A stretch of DNA of 64,000 nt, taken from assembly GCF_000013165.1 (NCBI RefSeq), contig NC_007798.1, forward strand, positions 496,001-560,000. Direction: 5' to 3'. This DNA comes from Neorickettsia sennetsu str. Miyayama. Lineage in GTDB: Bacteria > Pseudomonadota > Alphaproteobacteria > Rickettsiales > Anaplasmataceae. Of the stretch, positions 36,652-46,304 are shown piece after piece; position 1 is the first letter of the stretch, and each line of letters opens with the position of its first letter. The notes below the pieces were generated by a model, which ran no database searches, had not been told where the DNA came from, and saw only the letters and a program-made list of their open reading frames with translations. A program made the position numbers and the translations under genes.

Positions 36652-38610
36652 GTGAAGATACATATACTTCCAATAGAGATAATAAATAAGATCGCTGCGG
36701 GTGAAATCCTTGAGAAGCCTGCCAATGCTGTTAAGGAACTCGTTGAAAATGCTATAGATGCAGGCTCGACCAGCATCAAAGTCGAGCTGGAGGAGGTAGG
36801 CAGAAATCTTATTCGTGTCACTGATAATGGCGTAGGAATTTCAAGAGAGGACTTACCTTTAGCAATAGAGAAACATGCAACATCAAAACTGAATACAAAG
36901 GATCTTTACGATATCAGTTACCTAGGTTTTCGGGGAGAAGCCTTACATTCAATTGCTATCACTTCCGAAATGAAGATCGCCTCCTGTTTCAATGGAGAGG
37001 GATACGTAATTGATGCTCAGACGAAAGAAGTAAAGCCTCACCATATAAAGTGCGGTACGCTAGTTGAAGTAAGGAAACTTTTTCACAACATACCAAATAA
37101 ACTCCGTTTCTTGAGAAGCGAAAAGACAGAACTCTCATCCATAATTGAACTCTTAAATAGGCTGGCTCTAGTAAACCCTAATATTGCGTTTGAACTCATC
37201 TCAAATGGTAGGCAGGTATTCGATTACCAGACTGCAACCCAACTAAAACGGATGGAACAGCTGAAAGTCTTGGGCAAGGAATTTGTCGAGAATATGATAC
37301 ATGTGAAGCACACAAACGACGGTATCTTCGGTGAACTATTTTTAGGGCTACCCACTCTCACTCAAAAGAGGAACAACTGTCTTATTTTCGTAAACGGGAG
37401 ACCAGTAAAAGACAGCGTTATTTCGTCGGTAATGAGGCATGCATATAATGACTACATCCCCAAAAATACATATCCGATTGCTGTTATTTTCATTAGGGTT
37501 CATAACAACGAAGTGGATGTCAATATTCATCCCAATAAGTCTGAAGTAAAGTTCCGTGACCCTCAAGTAATTAGAAGATTTCTCCTTTCAGTGAGCAGTA
37601 GGAGCCTCTTACAATGTGGCCGTAGTACCTCTACAACTGTTGCAGATCGTGCGGTTGAACAATTCAATCAATTACTCAAAAAGCAAACTGCCTTTCGCAA
37701 GGAAACCGTTTCAAAAACAACAGAAAGTGGTTTTTTTCAGTCACCTAAAGCAAAAAAAGCGATAGATCAATCGCAAGAATATGCGAAACAATTTGAGGGC
37801 AAAAGAAATCTGGATTTTGATCAGATGCAAAACAACAACGGCCCGTTTCACTTTTCAACAGACCAATCTGAAGAAGCACTCCCCTTGATGAGTCACAAAA
37901 AAACTTCTGAGGATTACTCAAACAAACTTCCACTAGAAAAGCAACAGAGCCCTTCAATTTTTCTACATGACAATCGAGACACCTCGTTCTTGCAGCAACA
38001 ACTGAGGAAGATAAACCATTGCGAACACCTGCAAAATGAGAAACACTTCGAGACTTTTGGAAAGTTCAAGTGCCAGGTACACGGAACTTTTATAATCACA
38101 GAAACGGAGAACGAAATGATTATAATAGATCAGCACGCAGCACACGAACGTATACTGTATGAACAGATGAAAAAGAGCATTACTTCACCTGGACAAAACT
38201 TATTAACAGCAGAGTTCGTACCACTTAGCGAAAAAGCTGTCGAGATACTTTCTTTCAACGTAGAAAAGCTCAAGGAAATCGGTTTGGTAGTAGAGCGTGT
38301 TAGTCATTGTGCCGTCATGGTGAATTCGCTACCAGAAGCATTTAAAAATGTACCTACGAACGAACTAATAGAAGACATAGCTTCCCTGCTGGAAGAAGAA
38401 ATCGAACCAAAAACACTCCTCGAAAGAATACACGCAAATATAGCATGCAAAAGAGCTATAAAGGCAAACCATAATCTCACAAGAGAAGAGATAGAGGAGC
38501 TATTAACACTGATGGAGGATATTCCACACACAGGTCAGTGTAATCACGGCCGCCCCACTCACATTCGTCTACCTAGAAAAGAGATTGAAAAGTTATTCCT
38601 CCGTTCTTGA
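36652..38610 (+). CDS. mutL: DNA mismatch repair protein MutL
   Basis: Links MutS to downstream repair steps. The 652-residue product starts with a GTG. The GHKL ATPase has motifs E-L-V-E-N-A-I-D-A-G near residue 29, D-N-G-V-G-I near 62 and G-F-R-G-E-A-L near 87. The C-terminal domain carries D-Q-H-A-A-H-E-R-I-L-Y-E, the metal-dependent endonuclease motif D-Q-H-A-x2-E-x4-E, plus C-N-H-G-R-P near the end. So this MutL should nick DNA itself, as in most bacteria lacking MutH. A variable, charged linker lies between the two parts. Confidence 0.96.
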   Translation: MKIHILPIEIINKIAAGEILEKPANAVKELVENAIDAGSTSIKVELEEVGRNLIRVTDNGVGISREDLPLAIEKHATSKLNTKDLYDISYLGFRGEALHSIAITSEMKIASCFNGEGYVIDAQTKEVKPHHIKCGTLVEVRKLFHNIPNKLRFLRSEKTELSSIIELLNRLALVNPNIAFELISNGRQVFDYQTATQLKRMEQLKVLGKEFVENMIHVKHTNDGIFGELFLGLPTLTQKRNNCLIFVNGRPVKDSVISSVMRHAYNDYIPKNTYPIAVIFIRVHNNEVDVNIHPNKSEVKFRDPQVIRRFLLSVSSRSLLQCGRSTSTTVADRAVEQFNQLLKKQTAFRKETVSKTTESGFFQSPKAKKAIDQSQEYAKQFEGKRNLDFDQMQNNNGPFHFSTDQSEEALPLMSHKKTSEDYSNKLPLEKQQSPSIFLHDNRDTSFLQQQLRKINHCEHLQNEKHFETFGKFKCQVHGTFIITETENEMIIIDQHAAHERILYEQMKKSITSPGQNLLTAEFVPLSEKAVEILSFNVEKLKEIGLVVERVSHCAVMVNSLPEAFKNVPTNELIEDIASLLEEEIEPKTLLERIHANIACKRAIKANHNLTREEIEELLTLMEDIPHTGQCNHGRPTHIRLPRKEIEKLFLRS

Positions 38611-38861
38611 ACACCCAAAAAAACTTAGCAGACGATCATCTGCTATAGTGACGCAAGCGCAGAAGAATCCGAAATTATACTTAACCAAAATTGGATGTGT
38701 ACTATAAGATTCTCAAAAAGAAAAAGCTATGCAAAAAAACAGCCTCCCCTAAGCGGTATCACTACCATTCCTTTAGAACGGATTTATTTCTTGTATGACT
38801 TAAACAGACACACAGAGGTATTACACATCCCAGAAAAAAATCCTTAGGCAAGCTGCTTTCT

Positions 38862-39863
38862 CTATGATCCCAAATTAATGGAACAATCAACAGCTGTTTT
38901 ACTTTTCTCTCTCAGAAGACCTAATTTCAATAAGAGTTTCTCGTCGCTCTCTGGGTCAGAGTTGGCAGATGTAAGAAGCTTCTCACCATAGAAAATGGAA
39001 TTAGCACCGGCAATAAAACATAAAGTTTGTAATTCATCTGACATGCTTTCCCTACCTGCAGAAAGCCTCACATAGGATTTAGGAAACATAATCCTCGCAA
39101 GCGCGATAATCCTTACGAAATCTAAAGGATCAACAGCATTTTTTTCCGCTAGTGGAGTCCCCGGAATCGGAATGAGCTTATTTATGGGTATTGATTCGGG
39201 TGGAAAACTCAGGTGAGAAAGCTCAACAAGCATCTTTATGCGGTCTTCATTACTCTCACCCATCCCTAAAATACCTCCAGAGCAGATTTTTAAACCAGCT
39301 TTCGCAACATTCTCTAGGGTTTCTATCCTGTCGCTGAACCTTCTGGTAGTTATTATTTTAGAATAATATTCCTGTGAGGTATCAATATTGTGGTTGTAAA
39401 AATCCAAACCAGCTGCTTTCAGGGAAACAGCTTGTTCGTAAGAGAGAAGGCCCAGCGAAGCGCAAGTTTCTAATCCGAGCTTCTTGATTCTGGAAATCAT
39501 TTCACAGACTATATCCAAATCTTTCCCACGCGGTCCGCGCCAGGCAGCACCAATACAGAATCTCGTGGCACCAAGCTCAACAGCTCTCTTCGCTGCCTCA
39601 AGTACCTTTTCGACATGCATTACGGGTTCCTTTCTCAGTCCTGTGTCATAGTGTGCAGACTGTGGACAGTAGGAGCAATTTTCCGGACACCCACCAGTCT
39701 TAACACTGAGCAACATAGCGAGCTGCACCTCATTATGTGGAAAATTTTCCCTATGCACATGTTGAGCAGAATAAAGAAGATCTAAAAAAGGAAGGTGGAA
39801 TAACTCCTCAGCCTCAGAGAATTGCCAAACTTTCGCCATAATACCTGCTGGAACCGGTGCCAT
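38862..39863 (-). CDS. bioB: biotin synthase
   Basis: Radical SAM enzyme that inserts sulfur into dethiobiotin, the last step of biotin synthesis. The radical SAM cluster motif is C-P-E-N-C-S-Y-C, preceded by L-L-S-V-K-T-G. Y-N-H-N-I-D-T-S and the C-terminal R-L-S-A-G-R-E-S motif for the second Fe-S cluster are present. The frame is open to a TTG at 39956. I prefer the ATG at 39863 (333 residues) because an AGGGTGG site lies 5 bases upstream; ATG 39929 or 39839 are alternatives. It is divergent from bioF across a 554-base spacer. Confidence 0.95.
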   Translation of the reverse strand: MAPVPAGIMAKVWQFSEAEELFHLPFLDLLYSAQHVHRENFPHNEVQLAMLLSVKTGGCPENCSYCPQSAHYDTGLRKEPVMHVEKVLEAAKRAVELGATRFCIGAAWRGPRGKDLDIVCEMISRIKKLGLETCASLGLLSYEQAVSLKAAGLDFYNHNIDTSQEYYSKIITTRRFSDRIETLENVAKAGLKICSGGILGMGESNEDRIKMLVELSHLSFPPESIPINKLIPIPGTPLAEKNAVDPLDFVRIIALARIMFPKSYVRLSAGRESMSDELQTLCFIAGANSIFYGEKLLTSANSDPESDEKLLLKLGLLREKSKTAVDCSINLGS

Positions 39864-40417
39864 TGTACCACCCTGGTTAAGAGAAATGAATCTTCCTATC
39901 CAATAACGTATCGATACCTCATTCAACATTTCCAGACCTAATCTCCCCTTATGCAAGTCAGTCTTCTATACAAAGGCCAAGTTTGAACTATCTAAGAAAT
40001 TAACTCGCTTGAATTCGGTATCACTCTAACCACAATTCTTAAAAACTACACTAGCATCCACCCCAGATCCACACTACTCGAGCTGTAGTCACCAATATTT
40101 TGTCTGATAAAGGATTACAAATGCCCGACCGTCCCACATAACACCAAGAATACTTCCCATTATTAATCGCAATACAGCTTACATGTGTTTCTTTTCTAAA
40201 GAGGTGAATTTGCAAACTGTGCATTTTTATCTCAAATGAGGTAGACCATTTTTTAAACGCACCGCTATAACACTACTAGCTTTGTGCCACCACGAGAAAT
40301 TGCATCTCACAAAAATAAGTCGCGTTGCCTCATACGAGCGTGAATAGAAGTAACATTTTTTAAGAAACAACTATAAAATCAAGATCATCTGGATCACTTA
40401 AAAATCTCTGATTCTTT
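39864..40417. other. divergent spacer between bioB and bioF
   Basis: About 550 bases; part may belong to bioB if an upstream start is used (to 39956). No other gene seen. It should contain divergent promoters for bioB and bioF. I looked for a BioR-type TTATnnATAA operator and for a BirA-like palindrome and found no clear match. Confidence 0.35.
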
Positions 40418-41599
40418 ATGGAAGAAGCTTCGGAAAATACATCTTGCTATGCAGATTTTCTCACACAAAGAAGCGCAAAGAATCTCTATCGTCAACTCGA
40501 GACGTGCCTGAATGAAAGAAGTTGCATTAATTTCTCGTCAAATGATTACCTTGGCTTAAGTAAATCTAGGGAGACATTAGAAGCTGCCTATTCATATGGT
40601 TTAAAGAGCGGGATTGGGGCGACTGGATCGAGACTTCTCTCAGGAAACAACACAATTTTTAAAGAACTCGAACAACAAATCGCAAAAGACAAAAATACCG
40701 AAGCTGCCTTAGTAATGGGTTCGGGTTTTCAGACAAACATAACGGTACTTTCCACTCTTCTTGATAGATCTGTCCTTGGCCAAAGAGCAATTGTGTTCTT
40801 CGATAGGTTGAATCACTCCAGCCTGTACCACGCAATACTTCTTGCTGGTGCAGAAATGGTCCGTTATAGACACTGTGATATGGAAGATCTTTCCCGATTA
40901 ATGGAAAAATACTCTGCGGATAGACGTCCAAAATTCATAGTAACGGAGACATTATTCGGAATGGATGGCGATGTACAAGACATGGAGCGTATAGCTACTT
41001 TAGCACATCAACATAAGGCAGTGCTGTATCTGGATGAAGCACATGCTACAGGCATTCTTGGAAAGAGTGGGTATGGTCTCTCAACTAACTTTGACCTTTC
41101 AGGGATCACACATGTAATCATGGGAACATTTAGCAAGGCAATTGGGGTCTTTGGAAGCTATATCGCATCTTCTACATTGATAAAAAATTACCTGATCAAC
41201 AAATGCCCTGGTTTGATATACTCGACCGCACTCCCACCTATTCTGCTAGGTGCAATAGCAAAAGCATGGGAAACGGTAGCGCTCTTAAGCAAAGAAAGAA
41301 AAACACTGCTAGAAATGGCAAGTAAAGCAAGAAAATTTCTTAGCCAGGAAGGGTACAATATCGGCAATTCAACCAATCATATAATTCCCATCATACTTGG
41401 AGAGGAAGAAAAAGTTCTCACATTGAAGCAAAAACTTCTCGGAAAAGGAATAATTGTCTCTGCTGTGCGTCCACCAACTGTACCTGTGAACACATCAAGA
41501 ATTCGTATAGCATTGTGTGCATTTCACACTAAACACGACATTGCCCACCTTCTACAAAACATCAAAAGCACCAAAAACCTAACCGAAGACACTGCATGA
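40418..41599 (+). CDS. bioF: 8-amino-7-oxononanoate synthase
   Basis: PLP enzyme joining a pimeloyl thioester and alanine, the first committed biotin ring step. The 393-residue product has F-S-S-N-D-Y-L-G-L-S near residue 40, G-A-T-G-S-R-L-L-S-G-N near residue 67, D-E-A-H-A-T-G-I-L-G near residue 207, and the PLP lysine in M-G-T-F-S-K-A-I-G. The final codons overlap the start of the next gene by 4 bases (ATGA), indicating translational coupling. Confidence 0.95.
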   Translation: MEEASENTSCYADFLTQRSAKNLYRQLETCLNERSCINFSSNDYLGLSKSRETLEAAYSYGLKSGIGATGSRLLSGNNTIFKELEQQIAKDKNTEAALVMGSGFQTNITVLSTLLDRSVLGQRAIVFFDRLNHSSLYHAILLAGAEMVRYRHCDMEDLSRLMEKYSADRRPKFIVTETLFGMDGDVQDMERIATLAHQHKAVLYLDEAHATGILGKSGYGLSTNFDLSGITHVIMGTFSKAIGVFGSYIASSTLIKNYLINKCPGLIYSTALPPILLGAIAKAWETVALLSKERKTLLEMASKARKFLSQEGYNIGNSTNHIIPIILGEEEKVLTLKQKLLGKGIIVSAVRPPTVPVNTSRIRIALCAFHTKHDIAHLLQNIKSTKNLTEDTA

Positions 41600-42243
41600 A
41601 TAGGAAAGTGATACTCTTATGTCATGGTTGGGGTTTCGATCAAAAATTCTGGTCACCGATAATACAACTTTTTGCAAAAGATGATGTCAAACTACTTGAT
41701 TTAGGGTATTTCGGAACTGAGATCACTAACCAAGTAATAGAAGCAGATACGAATTACGTAGGAATAGGTCATTCGCTTGGCATGGCGAAGCTTATCCTGT
41801 TTTTCGGAGACAGACTCAACCGCATCATCAGCATAAACGGTTTTGTAAACTTCTTAGGAAAAAACCCCAAGTTACAAAATAAGAGAACACATGAGCTCAC
41901 GAAAATGCTTAAAGCGTTTAGATACGATCCACATGGGACATTGCAAAATTTCCATATGAGAAGCCTCGAAGGTGCTAAAGACATTCAAAAGCAACTTCCA
42001 AGCGGTAAAATGGATACACAAAAACTTCTTACCGACTTGGAGAATTTAAAATCGCCTGTTCCAGTACCGGAAATACCCACACTTATTCTCGGTAGTACCT
42101 CGGACCGTATCGTACCGATAGAAATTCTATATGACAATTTCCCCAACCACGAAGTAGTACTTTTTGAAGGAGGCGGACACAACCTAGTAGGCTCACTACC
42201 TTTTTCAATCTATGGCTTGATAGAGAGATTTTTGCAAATTTGA
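41596..42243 (+). CDS. alpha/beta hydrolase, probable pimeloyl-ACP methyl ester esterase (BioH/BioG-like)
   Basis: 215-residue serine hydrolase: oxyanion region H-G-W-G-F-D at 10-15, nucleophile Ser60 in G-H-S-L-G, Asp170 in G-S-T-S-D-R-I-V-P and His195 in G-G-G-H-N-L. It is coupled to bioF by a 4-base overlap and lies next to bioC, which makes methylated malonyl-ACP. The expected role is therefore removal of the methyl group from pimeloyl-ACP methyl ester. The length is close to BioG, while the H-G-W-G and G-x-S-x-G motifs look more like BioH; I cannot separate the two by eye. Confidence 0.8.
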   Translation: MNRKVILLCHGWGFDQKFWSPIIQLFAKDDVKLLDLGYFGTEITNQVIEADTNYVGIGHSLGMAKLILFFGDRLNRIISINGFVNFLGKNPKLQNKRTHELTKMLKAFRYDPHGTLQNFHMRSLEGAKDIQKQLPSGKMDTQKLLTDLENLKSPVPVPEIPTLILGSTSDRIVPIEILYDNFPNHEVVLFEGGGHNLVGSLPFSIYGLIERFLQI

Positions 42244-42354
42244 CATCGATTTTGCTCTTAAAACTGCATCGTCGAATTGCTAACTCCTATGACAGTTGCA
42301 ATACCTGAGTAAAGTGGAAAGTTAGATCCCATTCATTCGCGTATTTAGAAAAAA

Positions 42355-43107
42355 TTAAGAATATGGCCATGAAACCACCCCAAACATTACTGAGTATTTT
42401 GAAAAAAATTCACCAGGCGCATGTTTTAAAACTTTCCTCACATGATATGCATTGAACCCATCTGGCGAATAGTTAGAGCCAAGCTGTCTCATATACCTTA
42501 TAAACTCCCTTGGTGAGGCAAACCGCATATCGAAATTGCACACTTCCCAAGTAAATAATGTCGGAGAAGTATCCAACATTGCTAACTCTACTTCTTCGGA
42601 TGAAATATAGTGTAATCCTGGCGATGGCAAAGAAAGCTCATGAAATAACCTATTCCATTCATATAAGGAAGGCTGAACAAGTATTGAAAATGCAAACACT
42701 TTACTTGACCTACACACCCTCTTTAAAACTGTTACAGGGTTTGAACTCCAGTGTATAGCCATACTGGACACAATGAGGTCAGATACGGGAAATTTAACTT
42801 TCGACATATCACCTAAGATCGTGGATACATTTTTTCCTACTATCTCCTTAGCACGGCTGAGCATTGCATAGGATATATCGTTCATTGTGAAACTAGCATC
42901 AGGAAATTCTGAGAGCAATAATTTTGTCAAGTAACCAGTTCCAGCCCCAATATCCAGGACAGATGCCGGTATAAAGTGTGGAAGCCTCTCTCGTATCATC
43001 GCAACCAACTTATAACAACACTCTTTTTGTATTTTTGCCACGAGGTCGTAAGAGCAACTTGCTCTACTAAAATTTGCCGCTACTACATCGTTATTTATAT
43101 CTGGCAT
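42355..43107 (-). CDS. bioC: malonyl-ACP O-methyltransferase
   Basis: Methylates malonyl-ACP so that fatty acid synthesis enzymes can build the pimeloyl chain. The 250-residue product opens with the BioC hallmark A-A-N-F-S-R-A-S-C-S-Y-D-L-V-A-K-I-Q, then SAM motif I V-L-D-I-G-A-G-T-G-Y near residue 50 and S-S-M-A-I-H-W near residue 113. It is on the minus strand, convergent with bioF and the hydrolase, so the biotin genes here are clustered but not one operon. Confidence 0.92.
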   Translation of the reverse strand: MPDINNDVVAANFSRASCSYDLVAKIQKECCYKLVAMIRERLPHFIPASVLDIGAGTGYLTKLLLSEFPDASFTMNDISYAMLSRAKEIVGKNVSTILGDMSKVKFPVSDLIVSSMAIHWSSNPVTVLKRVCRSSKVFAFSILVQPSLYEWNRLFHELSLPSPGLHYISSEEVELAMLDTSPTLFTWEVCNFDMRFASPREFIRYMRQLGSNYSPDGFNAYHVRKVLKHAPGEFFSKYSVMFGVVSWPYS

Positions 43108-43612
43108 CTACAATCAATAAGTAGCGTATACAATCATATCATCCTGATGCGTTTTCTATGCAGCTGAAAAAACACCACACACGGCAGTAACAGTGAACCC
43201 TGTGTATAAACTCAATGAATTCCTTCATCTTACATACACCAATTACGGGCCGTACAGCTAGGTAAAATGGCTCCAATGCAGAGAAACACAACTCACTTAT
43301 CACAATTATTAGCCAATTAGCATTGCATCAAACACATTACCATGCATCTCTCACACTCGTATCTTAAACGCAAAATCACTTATGGAATCAAACGATTAGC
43401 AAATTCAAAAGGGCGCAAGCAACTACTAAATCGCTTTCGAGTGCATAATATGGATCTACGAAGCCTCACATGTTTCCGCATCAACTATACGATGCTGGAC
43501 AAGATAGATACATCTAAAACAGCCTTAGCGAATTACAAGCAAGCACATCTTGAAGTACTAACGCAGTGTGATTTATATAAACAAGCAACCCTCCGTATTG
43601 GCTGAGTAGAAC
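43108..43612. other. divergent spacer between bioC and bioD
   Basis: About 505 bases. It contains an 87-codon plus-strand frame (43342-43605) with a basic, unremarkable product and no ribosome binding site, which I do not call. Promoters for bioC and bioD should lie here. Confidence 0.35.
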
Positions 43613-44362
43613 ATGGCCATCTTTATCACTGGAACAGACACAAATGTCGGCAAAACAATAATAAGCACTTGGATATGCTTGCACTTGGGTTGGGGTTATT
43701 TTAAGCCAATACAAACCGGAGGTAATAGTGACAGCGATTTCGTTTCCAGTACCACTGGTGTGCCAGCCTATGATTCGGTCTTTTCCTTCCCTGATCCAAT
43801 TGCACCACATGTTGCAGCTAAGATGAGTGGAAGCTCAATTGATATTCTCAAAATTCAACTACCTGAATATAGGAAAAGCCTTAGCAACAAAATAAACTCT
43901 ATTCCGACCACAGAACACGGGCGAAGTAAGTTCATCAGCGCAACTACTCAAACAAAGTATTGGGAAAAAGAAAATAACAAAATTGTTATCGAGGGTGCTG
44001 GCGGTGTCCTTGTGCCCCTCCAGGAAAACGGGACTAAAATGGTGGATCTGATTCAACACCTGAACGTACCGGTGATAATTGTATCGCGCTCTACTCTAGG
44101 CGCAATTAACCACACTTTACTTACACTCGAAGCACTACAGGCAAGAGAAATAAAAGTTCTCGGCATAGTGATAAACTCAATGTGCGAGGACTTTCTGGAC
44201 TACAATTCAAAAGCAATAGCAGAATACGGTTCGACCGAGATCTTAGCCACTTTTCCATACCTAAAGGAAGTAACCAGAGATAGCATCCTCAGCGTACAGA
44301 TGGGTGATTCAATGAAAGCACTACTGGAATCCACACTAAAATGCAAAAATTCGCTGCTCTAG
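43613..44362 (+). CDS. bioD: dethiobiotin synthetase
   Basis: ATP-dependent ring closure of diaminopelargonate with CO2. The 249-residue product has the P-loop G-T-D-T-N-V-G-K-T at residues 6-14, the K-P-I-Q-T-G substrate motif near 33-38, and E-G-A-G-G-V-L-V-P near residue 126. A-P-H-V-A-A near residue 65 is also typical. It is followed after about 200 bases by bioA on the same strand. Confidence 0.95.
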   Translation: MAIFITGTDTNVGKTIISTWICLHLGWGYFKPIQTGGNSDSDFVSSTTGVPAYDSVFSFPDPIAPHVAAKMSGSSIDILKIQLPEYRKSLSNKINSIPTTEHGRSKFISATTQTKYWEKENNKIVIEGAGGVLVPLQENGTKMVDLIQHLNVPVIIVSRSTLGAINHTLLTLEALQAREIKVLGIVINSMCEDFLDYNSKAIAEYGSTEILATFPYLKEVTRDSILSVQMGDSMKALLESTLKCKNSLL

Positions 44363-44499
44363 TGATTCTTGGAGCAAGATATTTCTGTATACGTCATACA
44401 AAATTGAGCTATGGAGTTATTATTTCGAGCTGACAAATTTCAACTTCTTTGAAAAACAGAAAAGTCTGTTCAGCGCTATTATAAAGATATTAATTTAAC

Positions 44500-44528
44500 T
44501 TGTGTTACAACACGGGTAATAGTAGAAT
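44500..44528 (+). promoter_or_regulatory. putative bioA promoter with overlapping inverted repeat
   Basis: TTGTGT (44500-44505), a 17-base spacer and TAGAAT (44523-44528) form a plausible sigma-70 promoter 33 bases before bioA. The inverted repeat GTGTT-AC-AACAC (44502-44513) covers the -35 box, a good place for a repressor. An AGGAG ribosome binding site follows just before the ATG. Confidence 0.45.
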
Positions 44529-44561
44529 CCGCATAAAAACACCTACGCGGCTATAGGAGAG

Positions 44562-45905
44562 ATGTATCAACATAATAAAACAGTTAACCTGTCTGTGAGG
44601 GATAAGAGCCTAATTTGGCACCCACTTACACAAGAAAAAACCTCTTCTCCATCAATCGCGATAATTAGGGGAGAAGGTGAGTACCTCTATGATGAGCAAA
44701 ACAAAAAATACTTGGACCTTATATCGAGTTGGTGGGTAAACTTACACGGTCATGCTAATCCAGCAATCGCACATGCGATATATGAGCAGGCACTAAAACT
44801 TGAACAAGTAATTTTCGCAGGTTTTACGCACGATCAAGCCATCCAATTATGCGAAAACCTCAAAGTAGAATTGCCTGAAAACCTTACAAGATTTTTTTTC
44901 TCTGATAACGGGTCTACATCAGTTGAGGTAGCATTGAAAATCGCATTGCAGTTCTGGAAAAACTCAGGTGAGAAACAGCGGGATATCTTTATTTCATTTG
45001 ATAAGGGGTATCACGGAGACACCGTTGGAGCAATGAGCTTGGGTGCATCATCTGGCTTTTTCGACCAATACAAGAAAATTCTATTCGAGACAGTGCATGT
45101 GCCTTTTCCTGCAACCTGGGAAAACGATCCAGATGTAGAGATAAAGGAGGAGGCTTCACTAAATACAATCCAAAACTTTCTAGAACAAAATTTAAACCGA
45201 GTAGCAGGTTTCATAGCTGAACCATTAGTCCAGGGAGCTGGAGGTATGCGGATGTGTCGATACAAGTACCTCGAACAGTGTGTAAAGTTATTTAAAGAAT
45301 ATGGCATACTGACCATATTTGATGAAATCATGACTGGTTTTTACCGTACAGGCAAAATGTTCGCCTCGGATTATATCCTTAGCAAACCAGATATTTTATG
45401 TCTCTCAAAAGGATTAACAGGCGGCTTTTTACCACTATCGCTCACGATTACGACTGAGAGAGTGTACAACGCATTCTTATCTGACAACTTTAGTAGTGCG
45501 CTAATTCATAGTCACTCATACACCGGAAATCCCCTTGGCTGCGCAGCTGCTATTGCCTCATTAGAATTACTTAAAAGTACAAGCACACTCGACAAAATTG
45601 CTAAGATTGAACAACTACATAGAAGTTTCATTTGTGATCTGAAACTTACGTTACCAGAAATAATTAAAGCAGAAAGGGTTTGTGGAACCATTGTGGCATT
45701 TAATCTCTTTTCAGAGGAATGCAATTACAATCACACGATTGCAGTAAAACTAAGAGAGATATTCATGAAAGAGGGACTGCTAATAAGACCACTCGGAAAC
45801 ACGATTTACTTAATGCCGCCTTACTGCATCTCTGAGAAAGCGCTAAAAGAGGCACACTGCAAAGTAATGGAGCTAATTAGCTCCATTGCAGGCTCTTTTA
45901 CCTAA
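44562..45905 (+). CDS. bioA: adenosylmethionine-8-amino-7-oxononanoate aminotransferase
   Basis: PLP transaminase that makes 7,8-diaminopelargonate with SAM as amino donor. The 447-residue product opens with W-H-P-L-T-Q, has W-W-V-N-L-H-G-H near residue 57, F-F-S-D-N-G-S-T-S-V-E near residue 110, Y-H-G-D-T-V-G-A near residue 150, F-D-E-I-M-T-G-F and the PLP lysine in C-L-S-K-G-L-T-G-G. Normal length. It completes bioA, B, C, D and F within 7 kb. Confidence 0.96.
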   Translation: MYQHNKTVNLSVRDKSLIWHPLTQEKTSSPSIAIIRGEGEYLYDEQNKKYLDLISSWWVNLHGHANPAIAHAIYEQALKLEQVIFAGFTHDQAIQLCENLKVELPENLTRFFFSDNGSTSVEVALKIALQFWKNSGEKQRDIFISFDKGYHGDTVGAMSLGASSGFFDQYKKILFETVHVPFPATWENDPDVEIKEEASLNTIQNFLEQNLNRVAGFIAEPLVQGAGGMRMCRYKYLEQCVKLFKEYGILTIFDEIMTGFYRTGKMFASDYILSKPDILCLSKGLTGGFLPLSLTITTERVYNAFLSDNFSSALIHSHSYTGNPLGCAAAIASLELLKSTSTLDKIAKIEQLHRSFICDLKLTLPEIIKAERVCGTIVAFNLFSEECNYNHTIAVKLREIFMKEGLLIRPLGNTIYLMPPYCISEKALKEAHCKVMELISSIAGSFT

Positions 45906-46102
45906 TTACATCCTTTAAATAATTGCGTTGGTGGCACCGTAAGAAATTACCTTTTTACTGCCCAGTTGATTGATCCATCACAGTTTCAATTTATACATCA
46001 AGAACTTGCCTTCATCATATATAGCTAAATAGCCATCGAATTAAACCCTACTTGCTTGGACTTTCCTACAATGAAAATTTTACGTATTATTAGGGTTCAT
46101 CT

Positions 46103-46176
46103 GGGTGGTTAGCTCAATTGGTTAGAGCACTTGCTTGACGTGTAAGAGGTTGTTGGTTCGAGTCCAGTACCACCCA
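46103..46176 (+). tRNA. tRNA-Val (GAC)
   Basis: 74-nt tRNA. The acceptor stem GGGTGGT pairs with ACCACCC, the D arm is AGCTCAATTGGTTAGAGCA, the anticodon loop TTGACGT gives GAC, the T loop has GGTTCGAGTCC, and the discriminator is A. CCA is not encoded. A TATTAT box lies at 46085-46090. Confidence 0.97.
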
Positions 46177-46304
46177 GTCGCTTTGACTTGTTTTCTTGTT
46201 TGGCGTTCATATATTCAACAGAAGATAAAGCGTAAGGCTTCGTGCAGACAAGTGTTCTGCTCTATACAGAACGAAGCAGCATACTTTTTAGATGAGGAAT
46301 CGTT

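Noticed and set aside
43342-43605. 87-codon plus-strand frame before bioD
   Set aside because: Basic product without recognisable features or ribosome binding site; more likely chance in the spacer, though its nearness to bioD keeps a small doubt.
46225-46285. Possible 4.5S (SRP) RNA because of a GAAGCAG string
   Set aside because: The conserved SRP core around it is absent; only simple nested inverted repeats are present.
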